Origin: Dyadobacter sp. LHD-138
Lineage (GTDB): Bacteria; Bacteroidota; Bacteroidia; Cytophagales; Spirosomataceae
Length of the DNA stretch: 64,000 nt
Reading direction: 5' to 3'
NCBI RefSeq assembly: GCF_030929615.1
Contig: NZ_JAVFVU010000037.1
Span: 1-64,000 of the forward strand
Shown here: positions 1 through 7,764 of the stretch, one piece after another
Position numbering within the stretch: position 1 is the stretch's first letter
Layout: every line of letters begins with the position of its first letter
The notes under the pieces: generated by a model
Databases searched by the model: none
Seen by the model: the letters and a program-made list of their open reading frames with translations, nothing else
What the model was told of the DNA's origin: nothing
Made by a program: the position numbers and the translations under genes

Positions 1-192
1 CTTTAAAAAGTTAGAGGCAGTCCCGATGGACCACCCCTAAACAGGCTGACATAGTGCCGCCTAAAACATAAATTTATAAAAATAAATTAACAAGTGATTG
101 GTTATTAACACAGAATCTCTAATCCAGATCTCAAACCTTGCAAGCAACCTTCGAGCGTAGTTTTTTTGATAAATTGTTTTTAAGCGAAACGC
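1..192. other. Left window edge, no gene recognised
   Basis: This AT-rich stretch precedes the 3' end of the leftward P-type ATPase gene. No open frame with a recognisable product and no convincing terminator hairpin was found. It could be intergenic or the flank of a gene outside the window. Confidence 0.4.
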
Positions 193-2205
193 TTACAAAC
201 GTTTTCCCTGAATCCGGAATGCATTCAAAATTGCCAGCAGCGCCACCCCGACATCGGCGAATACCGCTTCCCAAAGCGTAGCAATTCCCCCGGCGCCAAG
301 TATCATGACGAGGATTTTAATACCCATAGCCAGGCCAATGTTTTGATAAACAATCGATTTGGTTATTTTTCCTGCTTTGATTGCCGAAACGATTTTCGAA
401 GGCTGGTCGTTCTGGATCACGATATCCGCGGTTTCAATGGCTGCATCAGAGCCCAGTCCTCCCATGGCCATCCCCACATCCGCCAGCGCGATCACAGGTG
501 CGTCATTAACACCGTCACCGACAAATACAATTTTCTTACCCTGATCTTTTAATTCCTGGACAATTCTCACCTTATCCTCGGGCAGCAAATCACCGTAACT
601 TTTGTCGATCGAAAGTTGGGCAGCAACGGCAGCAGTCACGGCCTGTTTGTCTCCTGAAAGCATGATGGTTTCGATGCCCAGCGCTTTCAGGTCTTTTATC
701 GTTTGTGTCGAATCTTCTTTGATTTCATCTGCGATGGTGAGATACCCGGCATACTGGTTATCCACAGCTACGAGAACAATCGTTTCGATAATTTTTTCCA
801 GTGTTTCGGGATAGAGGACTGAAAACTTCTGCATCAGTTTGGCATTGCCGGCAAGTACTATTTTGCTTTCGACTACTCCTTTTAGTCCTAATCCTGCATA
901 TTCTACCACATCCACAGGTTTTACCAGTAAGCTGTGATCCGTATATTGCACAACGGCTTTGGCTACCGGGTGGGTGGAATAACTTTCCAGAGAAGCCGCA
1001 AAAGTCAGGAACTGCTCACGGTCAAGATTTGTCTCAACTTTTTGCACCTTAAAAACGCCTTTGGTTAGCGTCCCTGTTTTATCAGAAACAACCGTATTGA
1101 TATTGGTAACAACGTCCAGAAAATTGGAGCCTTTTACCAGAATTCCGTTTCTTGAGGCGAGTCCAATACCGCCAAAATATCCCAGCGGAATCGAAATTGT
1201 CAGCGCACAGGGACAGGCAATCACCAGAAAGACCATACCACGGTATAGCCATTGCTGGAAGTCGTAATTTTGGACGAAGAAATAGGGGATAAGGATGATG
1301 AGCAGTGCCAGACCAAAGACAATTGGGGTGTATATTTTTGCTAACCGGCTGACTAGTAGTTGTGTAGGGGCCTTTCTTGCTGTGGCTTCCTGAACCATCT
1401 CCAATATACGTGATAGCTTGGAGTCTTTGAAGAGTGACTTAACCTCAATTTCGACGGTTTTTTCGTCATTGATCATACCGGCCAAAATCGATTCGTCCCT
1501 GGTTTTGACACTTGGTTTTGACTCACCCGTAAGCGCAGCGGTGTTAAATGTCCCGGAATCCGAAACCATAATGCCATCCAAAGCCACCTTTTCACCGGCT
1601 TTGACCAGTATCCTTTCACCGGGTAACACGTCCAGGGGAGAAACGACAATATTTTTGTGATCGCGGATTACCGTGACTGCCTCGGGGCGAATGTCTAAAA
1701 GTGCTTTAATGGAACGTTTCGATTTGCTGACAGCCAGATCCTGAATCAATTCGCCAATTTCGTAAAAGATCATCACGGCAACACCTTCGCTGAATTCACC
1801 GATGTAGAAAGCACCAAAAGTGGCAATCGTCATTAAGGTAAATTCATTAAACAAATCCCCGCGACCAATACGTTGAAAAGCCCTGATCACCGTTTTGTAG
1901 CCTGCCAGAAGATAGGCGGAAAGCATAAGTGCAATTTCCACATAACGATTGATCTCAATATGCAGGACAAAGCTGCTTATCAGAAAAACCGCCAGTATGA
2001 GCAAGCTTAGCCATAAAGTCCAGCGACTTTGAAGTAATCCGGTTTGATCACCTCCGTGGTCGTGATCATGGTCGTGCTCATGATCACCATGGTCATGGCT
2101 ATGGCTGGAAGCATGTTTATGCGTATGGTTGTGGGGTGCAGCAACGTCGGAACCGCAGCAGCTGTCTCCCTCTTGGACGGGTTTAAGATTACTTTCGTTT
2201 TTCAT
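193..2205 (-). CDS. Heavy-metal translocating P1B-type ATPase (Zn/Cd/Co/Pb class)
   Basis: This is a membrane pump that uses ATP to export divalent soft-metal ions such as zinc or cadmium. The N-terminus has a CC pair and a dense histidine run (about residues 10-55) instead of a clear HMA domain. This His-rich cytosolic metal-binding tail is common in Bacteroidota zinc exporters. The TGES actuator motif, the CPC metal-site motif in a membrane helix (about residue 330), the phosphorylated Asp in DKTGTLT (about 375), the HP motif and GDGVNDAP are all present, so the core is complete. An ATG 12 codons further upstream is open, but the start at 2205 places the Cys/His-rich tail at the N-terminus as usual. 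The gene stands alone. Substrate cannot be fixed from sequence; Zn/Cd is favoured over Cu because of the His tail and family resemblance. Confidence 0.9.
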   Translation of the reverse strand: MKNESNLKPVQEGDSCCGSDVAAPHNHTHKHASSHSHDHGDHEHDHDHDHGGDQTGLLQSRWTLWLSLLILAVFLISSFVLHIEINRYVEIALMLSAYLLAGYKTVIRAFQRIGRGDLFNEFTLMTIATFGAFYIGEFSEGVAVMIFYEIGELIQDLAVSKSKRSIKALLDIRPEAVTVIRDHKNIVVSPLDVLPGERILVKAGEKVALDGIMVSDSGTFNTAALTGESKPSVKTRDESILAGMINDEKTVEIEVKSLFKDSKLSRILEMVQEATARKAPTQLLVSRLAKIYTPIVFGLALLIILIPYFFVQNYDFQQWLYRGMVFLVIACPCALTISIPLGYFGGIGLASRNGILVKGSNFLDVVTNINTVVSDKTGTLTKGVFKVQKVETNLDREQFLTFAASLESYSTHPVAKAVVQYTDHSLLVKPVDVVEYAGLGLKGVVESKIVLAGNAKLMQKFSVLYPETLEKIIETIVLVAVDNQYAGYLTIADEIKEDSTQTIKDLKALGIETIMLSGDKQAVTAAVAAQLSIDKSYGDLLPEDKVRIVQELKDQGKKIVFVGDGVNDAPVIALADVGMAMGGLGSDAAIETADIVIQNDQPSKIVSAIKAGKITKSIVYQNIGLAMGIKILVMILGAGGIATLWEAVFADVGVALLAILNAFRIQGKRL

Positions 2206-2309
2206 GTGCAGGATTAAAAATCGGAATGATTTAAATGTCAATCTGATTTTTAGTTTAATGTTGATAACTTCAATTGGTTAACGCCTGACAAAGATAACGG
2301 GTAAATGCG

Positions 2310-2324
2310 TGCAACAGGGTTACA
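2310..2324. promoter_or_regulatory. Dyad TGCAAC-N3-GTTACA upstream of the metal ATPase
   Basis: The arms TGCAAC and GTTACA are complementary at five of six positions around AGG. A further TTGCA...TGCAA pair lies at 2344-2360. Both are in the region where the leftward ATPase promoter should be, so they could be operator sites for a metal-sensing repressor. No regulator gene adjoins, and the assignment is a guess from symmetry and position. Confidence 0.25.
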
Positions 2325-2476
2325 TGTGCTGAAAATCAAGTAGTTGCACTATTGTTGCAATGTTTTTCTGCGCCTGAAATTGGCTTTAAAAATTTAATGC
2401 AGAGCGGGTTAAACTTGCCGACGGATTGTTGACCTCGCTGATTTTTTTTTAAAAGCAGTTTTTCAGATTGTTCAAT

Positions 2477-3913
2477 TCAATACATTTCAGCAACGAGTGC
2501 TCCGAGTTTTTTCAGACTTTTATCAATCGTTTCATCGTAAGGTGCGCCAAAACTGATCCTTATGTAATGGGTAAAACGGCCGTCGGTGCTGAAAATCTGC
2601 CCGGGCGCTATACTAACCTTTTCTTTGATAGCTTTTTCGAATAGCACAAACGCGTCAATTTTCGGGTTCATTTCAATCCATAAAACATAACCTCCCTGCG
2701 GTCTGCTCACTTTGGTGTCTTTGGGGAAATAATCGGAAACGGCCTGGGTGTAACGAAGGCATTGTGTGTGCAGGGCTTTTCTAAGCTTGCGCATGTGCAG
2801 ATCATAGCGTCCGGTTTCAAAAAAGAGAGCAATCGCCGCTTGTGTGGGTGTTGCCGAAGAAACCGTGTGATTCAGTTTCAGACTGATCACCTTGTCGATA
2901 AACTTGCCCGGAATGCACCAGCCCACACGATATCCCGGCGCCAGCGTTTTGGATACCGACGAACATAACATCACCAATCCTTCCTTATCATAACTTTTAC
3001 AGGTTTTCGGACGGTTTTTGCCAAAATACATTTCGCCGTAAATGTCGTCTTCGATCAGCGGAATCTGCTGTTTTGCTAACAGTTCGACCAGTTGTTTTTT
3101 TCGCTGATCGGGCATCAGACCGCCAGCGGGGTTGCAGAAATTGGGTACAAACAGGCAGGCTTTTACCGGAATCGTTTCCAGCGCTTTTTCAAGATACGCA
3201 ATATTAATACCCGTTTCCGGCTCGGCTGGGATTTCCAGCACTTTTAATCCCAGACTTTTCATCACGTTAAAAATTCCAAAATACGTCGGACTCTCAATCG
3301 CGACCGTATCGCCGGGTTCTGTCACCGCCTGCAAACAAAATATCAGCGCCTCCATGCACCCCTGCGTCGTCACAACGTCGTCCTCCCTGATATTCCCATT
3401 CCAGTTAAAGGCGTGCTTCGCGATCTGTTTTCTCAGGATCGGGTTGCCCTGGATTTCTTCATAACCGGTACAGCTGTTCGGACTCCGCCGTATCGCTTCC
3501 ATCATCGCTTTATTGAGTTTGGCTTCTGGTATCAGTGCTCCCGAAGGCGTAGCTCTCGACAACTTTACGATTCCCTCCTGGTTGATGGACTTGTAGACAA
3601 CCCTTAACATGTCATCGACACTTGCCTTAACAGGAACAAAATCAGATTTAAGCGCTTGCGGTGTCTTTGGATATTGAGAAGGACTGAAACGGACGAAATA
3701 CCCGGATTTGGGCCGTGCTTCGATCAGCCCTTTGTTTTCAAGTTCGATATAAGCTTTGTAGGCCGTACTGATGCTGATGCCCTGTTCTTTACTCAGCGCA
3801 CGCAGCGATAACAGTTTGTCTCCCGTTTTTAGTATATTGTTTTCAATCTGGTTTTCAAGCCGTTCTGCAACGACGGTGTAAAGAAAATCCTCTTTGGTAA
3901 ATGTATCCTGCAT
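2477..3913 (-). CDS. MocR/PdxR-family transcription regulator (GntR HTH fused to aminotransferase fold)
   Basis: The protein is a transcription factor with a GntR winged helix at about residues 10-75. A linker is followed by a fold-type I aminotransferase-like domain (about 115-478) that binds PLP as ligand-sensing module. The PLP lysine is seen in the SSVSKTLAPGYRVGW segment (about residue 320), with the upstream NFCNPAGG and EDDIYGEMYF motifs also intact. Its length of 478 residues is normal for the family. It is divergent from a DMT transporter whose operon ends with a PLP-dependent decarboxylase. MocR proteins typically control the divergent neighbour, so it probably senses an amino acid or amine handled by that operon (inference). 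Confidence 0.9.
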   Translation of the reverse strand: MQDTFTKEDFLYTVVAERLENQIENNILKTGDKLLSLRALSKEQGISISTAYKAYIELENKGLIEARPKSGYFVRFSPSQYPKTPQALKSDFVPVKASVDDMLRVVYKSINQEGIVKLSRATPSGALIPEAKLNKAMMEAIRRSPNSCTGYEEIQGNPILRKQIAKHAFNWNGNIREDDVVTTQGCMEALIFCLQAVTEPGDTVAIESPTYFGIFNVMKSLGLKVLEIPAEPETGINIAYLEKALETIPVKACLFVPNFCNPAGGLMPDQRKKQLVELLAKQQIPLIEDDIYGEMYFGKNRPKTCKSYDKEGLVMLCSSVSKTLAPGYRVGWCIPGKFIDKVISLKLNHTVSSATPTQAAIALFFETGRYDLHMRKLRKALHTQCLRYTQAVSDYFPKDTKVSRPQGGYVLWIEMNPKIDAFVLFEKAIKEKVSIAPGQIFSTDGRFTHYIRISFGAPYDETIDKSLKKLGALVAEMY

Positions 3914-4046
3914 GGGTTCTTGAATTTCAGTATAGCAGAGTAAAGTTATCTGTTATGCTGATAATTTAAAAAAGTGAATCTGTTTTTAAACTAAAAAATG
4001 CAGAATTTTTGCAAAATCATTTATCACCGGTTTTGAAGGATATCAC
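3914..4046. promoter_or_regulatory. Divergent promoter region between MocR regulator and transporter operon
   Basis: This AT-rich spacer must hold both promoters. It contains an inverted repeat TTATC-N9-GATAA at 3946-3964 and a short TGCA-bounded repeat near 4000-4014. Either could be a MocR binding site. No clear TAnnTTTG element was picked out. Confidence 0.4.
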
Positions 4047-4961
4047 ATGAATTCACATTTTAAAGCTTATGCAGCACTGGTCTTGGTTTGTTTTTTCTGG
4101 GGAACAACCTATTTGGTCGCCAGGATCGGCGTGGCTGGTTTTCCGGCTTTTATGTTTATGGGGATCAGAAATACAACAGCCGGAAGTTTACTTTTGGGTT
4201 TTCTGTTTCTAACCAGACAGCGGGCGCAATTGAACTGGCGCGATGCTGGTTTACAGGTGGTGCCTGGTTTATGCATGATCACGTTTGGGACCGGCATTGT
4301 TGGCTGGTCAGTGAAGTTTATCCCAAGCGGACTGGCGGCCCTGATCTGTTCGATGATACCTATTTTCACGATTATCCTGAATCTAACGTTTAAAAAGAAC
4401 GAAAGGGTCAACGGGCAGATTTTGGGGGGTATGCTGCTCGGTTTTTGCGGTGTAGCCCTGATTTTTGGTGATAATCTGGAATTTGTTCACGATGCCAATG
4501 GGCTGAAAGGCATTATCGTCGCGCTGGTTTCCTGTATTTTCTGGTGTCTTGGCGGCATGTATACCCAAACGTACCGGTCGGGGTCGGACGCTTTTTTCAA
4601 TGCCGGCGTACAAATGTTAACGGGTGGTTTAGGACTTTTGGGGTTAAGTATCCTGAATGAAGATTGGCATAATATTCCTGAAATGAATAACACCTCTTTT
4701 CTGGCATTGCTTTACCTGATTATTTTCGGCTCAATTCTGGCTTTTGCTTCTTATCTGTACGCGATGTCGAAACTGCCGGCCGGGCTGGTTTCAGTGTATG
4801 CCTATATCAATCCTTTGGTAGCCATTTTACTTGGATTTATTATTTTAAATGAAAAGTTAACCTGGTTTACAGCAGCAGCGTTTATTGTGACCATGGGCGG
4901 CGTTTTTCTGGTGAAATCCGGTTACGTTTTACAACAACGAAAATTACAAAAAGAACTATAA
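4047..4961 (+). CDS. EamA/DMT-superfamily permease (RhaT/YdcZ-like exporter)
   Basis: The 304-residue hydrophobic protein has about ten membrane helices in two EamA halves. The first half opens with AALVLVCFFWGTTYLVARIG and the second begins around residue 155 with the VALVSCIFWCLGGMYT segment. DMT carriers of this kind export amino acids or other small metabolites. It is the first gene of a rightward set in which the next ATG follows its stop by two bases. The divergent MocR regulator and the downstream PLP decarboxylase suggest the substrate is an amino acid or an amine (inference). Confidence 0.88.
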   Translation: MNSHFKAYAALVLVCFFWGTTYLVARIGVAGFPAFMFMGIRNTTAGSLLLGFLFLTRQRAQLNWRDAGLQVVPGLCMITFGTGIVGWSVKFIPSGLAALICSMIPIFTIILNLTFKKNERVNGQILGGMLLGFCGVALIFGDNLEFVHDANGLKGIIVALVSCIFWCLGGMYTQTYRSGSDAFFNAGVQMLTGGLGLLGLSILNEDWHNIPEMNNTSFLALLYLIIFGSILAFASYLYAMSKLPAGLVSVYAYINPLVAILLGFIILNEKLTWFTAAAFIVTMGGVFLVKSGYVLQQRKLQKEL

Positions 4962-4963
4962 AA

Positions 4964-5399
4964 ATGGAGATTTCAGTATTCGATTTTCTTTATACACGGG
5001 ACCTGAAAAAGTTAAAAAACGAGACCATGGCCTATACATCGGAGGATTCACTTTGGGTGAAAATTCCGGGGACAATCAATTCCGGCGGTAATATCTGCCA
5101 GCATCTGATCGGGAATTTGAGGACTTATATCGGACTGCCTATTGGCGGGTATCCCTATGTCCGGGACCGGGATGCAGAATTTTCGGCAAGGCTTTTTTCA
5201 CAGGAAGAATTGGTAAACGAATTGGATGTATTATTGGAAATCATTCCCGATTCGATCCGGCAGTTGTCTGACGGTAGATTGTCGGATGAATATCCGCACG
5301 ATATTTTGACGATCAACGCAACTTACGCATTTGGCTATGCACCTTGCCTGGCACACGGGACAGATTAATTATCACCGCAGAATTGTAAATGCTGGGTGA
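4964..5399 (+). pseudogene. DinB-like (DUF1572-type) protein with a 1-base frameshift
   Basis: The intact first frame reads about 125 residues of a DinB-like four-helix protein (H at GGNICQHLIGN, about residue 47) and then hits a stop at 5366-5368 after a non-family tail. Skipping one base, G5339 in GGCTATGCACC, puts the sequence in the frame HLAWHTGQINYHRR, which is the conserved C-terminal metal-binding helix of the family, ending at TGA 5397-5399. So the gene carries a one-base insertion (or a two-base loss). The missing histidines would normally complete the metal site, so the product as written is probably inactive. It is coupled to the transporter upstream (two-base gap). A sequencing error is the alternative explanation. 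Confidence 0.75.
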
Positions 5400-5434
5400 G
5401 CAATAATAAATTATCAACGCTAAATAGAACTGTT

Positions 5435-5781
5435 ATGGTCAACGCCAAAGAATTTTCAGAGGAATGGATTAGCGCCTGGAATAGTCAGGAAATCGACAAA
5501 ATCATGAAACATTATGCCGAAGATATCGAGTTTTATTCGCCCGTCATTCAGAATCTGGGTGTGAATCAGGAAGGTGTTTTAAAAAACAAGACCGAATTGA
5601 GAAGTTATTTCGAAAAGGCGTTGGCGCTGTATCCCGATTTGTTTTTCGACCTGCATGAGGTGTTGTCGGGGACAAATTCCGTGATTTGTATTACACAAGC
5701 ATCAATAAAAAAAAGTCGGCCGAGTTCATGCAGTTTGATGAGGCAGGAAAAATAAATTTTGTAAGAGCGCATTATAATTAG
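5435..5781 (+). pseudogene. SnoaL/NTF2-like small protein with a 1-base frameshift
   Basis: The start at 5435 gives MVNAKEFSEEWISAWNSQEI, the typical beginning of a SnoaL-like (NTF2 fold) protein. The first frame drifts into an unrelated tail after about residue 84 and stops at 5753-5755. The frame beginning TAT TAC at 5689 reads YYTSINKKKSAEFMQFDEAG and then INFVRAHYN, a normal family ending, stopping at TAG 5779-5781. A single T is therefore missing near 5685-5688, where GTGATTTGTAT would be in frame as GTGATTTTGTAT. The restored stop is only four bases before the next gene, which supports the restored reading. Function of the intact family member here is unknown. Confidence 0.75.
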
Positions 5782-5785
5782 GGGA

Positions 5786-7171
5786 ATGAACGACGCATTA
5801 AAAACGGATCTGGATGATATTGCTTTAATCCTGGAAGAAATCAAAAGAAGCAGCGTTGACTATCTGAATGAAATTAATGAAATCCCGACCACGCGGATTG
5901 ATCAGCAAGTGGAGCCCGCCACGCTGCATGAAGCCGGGCTTGGTACATCTAAAACACTGGCATTATTCAACGATAATCGCAGGAAATTAATGGTGTCAAG
6001 CGCAGGGCCGCGTTATTGGGGATTCGTGGTAGGCGGGGTTACTCCCGCGGCCCTGGCTGGTGACTGGCTAACGCCGGTTTTTGACCAAAATACGCAGAGC
6101 ACACAGGGCAACGGCGACATCTCGGCGATTGTAGAGTTAGAAACGATTCGTCTGATGGCGCAGCTGTTAGGACTTCCTGATACTTTCCACGGTGGATTTG
6201 TAACGGGCGCAACGATGTCGAATTTCTCATGTCTGGCGGTGGGGCGGCAATGGGCGGGTATGCAGTTGGGTAAAGATATTGCAAGAGACGGCATGGACAA
6301 GGAAATTGTCGTTTTAGCCGCCACGCCGCATTCTTCGGTGATTAAATCGTTGTCAATGCTGGGTTTTGGCAGTAATAACATCGTTGCAGTCAATAACCTT
6401 TCGGGACGTGAAGCCATTGATCTGTATGACTTGGAACAAAAACTGATCGATCTGCAAGGTAGATCAGTCATTTTGAATTGTAGTGCCGGCACGGTGAATA
6501 CGGTTGATTTTGATGATCTGGCTGCCATTTCGTCGCTGAAAAAGAAGTATAAATTCTGGATGCACGTGGATGCGGCTTTTGGCGGTTTTGCTGCCTGTTC
6601 TGAACATTATAAACATTTGGTGTCGGGCTGGGAATTTGCCGACAGTATTACAATCGATTGCCATAAGTGGATGAATCTTCCGTACGACAGCGCCGTTTTT
6701 CTCGTGCAAAAGGCGCATCAGAAGTTGCAGGTGCAAACTTTCCAGAATTCGAACGCGCCTTATCTGGGAAATCCGGATGAAAATTTTTCATACCTGAACT
6801 TCCTCCCTGAAAATTCTAGAAGATTTCGGGCATTGCCCGCCTGGTTCAGTCTGATGGCTTACGGTAAAGCCGGTTTCAGATGGATTGTCGAAAACAATAT
6901 CGATTGTGCGCAGCAATTTGGCCGTTATCTGGCTGACAGCGCTGAATTTGAACTGACTGCGCCGGTGCGTTTAAATGTCGTTTGTTTCAGGTTAAACGAG
7001 AAAGAGAAAACAGCCCGATTTTTAGATGTTTACAATAAACGCGGAAAGGTATTTATGACAGCCACGGTTTTAAACGGCGAAATGTGTATCCGTACCGCTT
7101 TTGTAAATTACAGGACATCTGATAAAGATATTGCCATTCGGGAACTGGAAGAAACTTTAAAACTGCTGTAA
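5786..7171 (+). CDS. PLP-dependent group II amino acid decarboxylase family protein
   Basis: This 461-residue fold-type I PLP enzyme resembles aromatic-L-amino-acid/glutamate decarboxylases. Visible signatures are the ATMSNFSCLAVGRQ segment, HVDAAFGGFA with the PLP-contacting Asp, and DCHKWMN with the Schiff-base lysine at K294 preceded by H293. It would decarboxylate an amino acid to an amine; the substrate cannot be read from sequence. It starts four bases after the restored stop of the preceding SnoaL-like frame, so it is the last gene of the transporter operon controlled from the MocR promoter region. A coupled decarboxylase and exporter would fit amine production and efflux, or amino-acid detoxification (inference). 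Confidence 0.85.
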   Translation: MNDALKTDLDDIALILEEIKRSSVDYLNEINEIPTTRIDQQVEPATLHEAGLGTSKTLALFNDNRRKLMVSSAGPRYWGFVVGGVTPAALAGDWLTPVFDQNTQSTQGNGDISAIVELETIRLMAQLLGLPDTFHGGFVTGATMSNFSCLAVGRQWAGMQLGKDIARDGMDKEIVVLAATPHSSVIKSLSMLGFGSNNIVAVNNLSGREAIDLYDLEQKLIDLQGRSVILNCSAGTVNTVDFDDLAAISSLKKKYKFWMHVDAAFGGFAACSEHYKHLVSGWEFADSITIDCHKWMNLPYDSAVFLVQKAHQKLQVQTFQNSNAPYLGNPDENFSYLNFLPENSRRFRALPAWFSLMAYGKAGFRWIVENNIDCAQQFGRYLADSAEFELTAPVRLNVVCFRLNEKEKTARFLDVYNKRGKVFMTATVLNGEMCIRTAFVNYRTSDKDIAIRELEETLKLL

Positions 7172-7266
7172 CCCTTTATTGGATTTTGGTAAAATATCCG
7201 TGAACATCGCAACGCTTTTTTGTAATTTAGTGTCTGTTAAGAAAGACCTTCAAAAAAGTAACACAC

Positions 7267-7764
7267 ATGCTAAGACGTTCTTCGATATTACTGCTCATTT
7301 TTTGTTCCCAGCTGGTGCATTGCCGGCAGGCGAAGTCGTATGTCAGAACGCATGAGCTTCCCAATTACGATAAAAACAGTATTAATCACATTCTTTTTCT
7401 GGATTTTCAAATCACACGGGAGAAAGAAAACGGGGCAGTAAAAGCGGAACTTATCAACGCCATTGCGGGAAACGGAAAAATGAAAGATTTGGGATCGGGC
7501 AGGGGTCATCCCGATCAGATCAAAGCGGTTCATTATTTCAGTGATCGGAGAACGCCGGTAGAAATGTTTTATGAGCACCCGTTATCTAGAACGGTCGAGG
7601 TTTTTAGTCAGGATGGTAACTTAGGTAAAAGCACGCATACGGCCCGCCAGGGAACTCTTTCCATCCGTTTTCAGGAGGATCAGGCCCGGGAGAAAATAGA
7701 ATTGTACAGCGTTACTCCTGATCAGGGAGCAGTGAAAATTTATAGCCTGCTGGTAAAAAAATGA
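7267..7764 (+). CDS. Exported hypothetical protein, partner of the M64-type peptidase
   Basis: The 165-residue product begins with a basic, hydrophobic signal-like segment (MLRRSSILLLIFCSQLVHC). A cysteine follows at about residue 20, but the preceding VH is a poor lipobox match. The rest is soluble and beta-rich with no recognised domain. Its stop overlaps the start of the M64-type metallopeptidase gene (ATGA at 7761-7764), so the two are translationally coupled. Bacteroidota genomes often pair such peptidases with a small exported protein; that it helps folding, inhibition or localisation is only a guess. Confidence 0.7.
   Translation: MLRRSSILLLIFCSQLVHCRQAKSYVRTHELPNYDKNSINHILFLDFQITREKENGAVKAELINAIAGNGKMKDLGSGRGHPDQIKAVHYFSDRRTPVEMFYEHPLSRTVEVFSQDGNLGKSTHTARQGTLSIRFQEDQAREKIELYSVTPDQGAVKIYSLLVKK

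Noticed and set aside
5396..5434. Longer N-terminus of the SnoaL-like gene from codon 5396
   Set aside because: The restored end of the preceding gene (5399) overlaps it, and MVNAKEF at 5435 is the natural family start.
6013..6528. 171-residue open frame on the minus strand inside the PLP decarboxylase gene
   Set aside because: It is antisense to a well-supported gene with family motifs and has no recognisable product.
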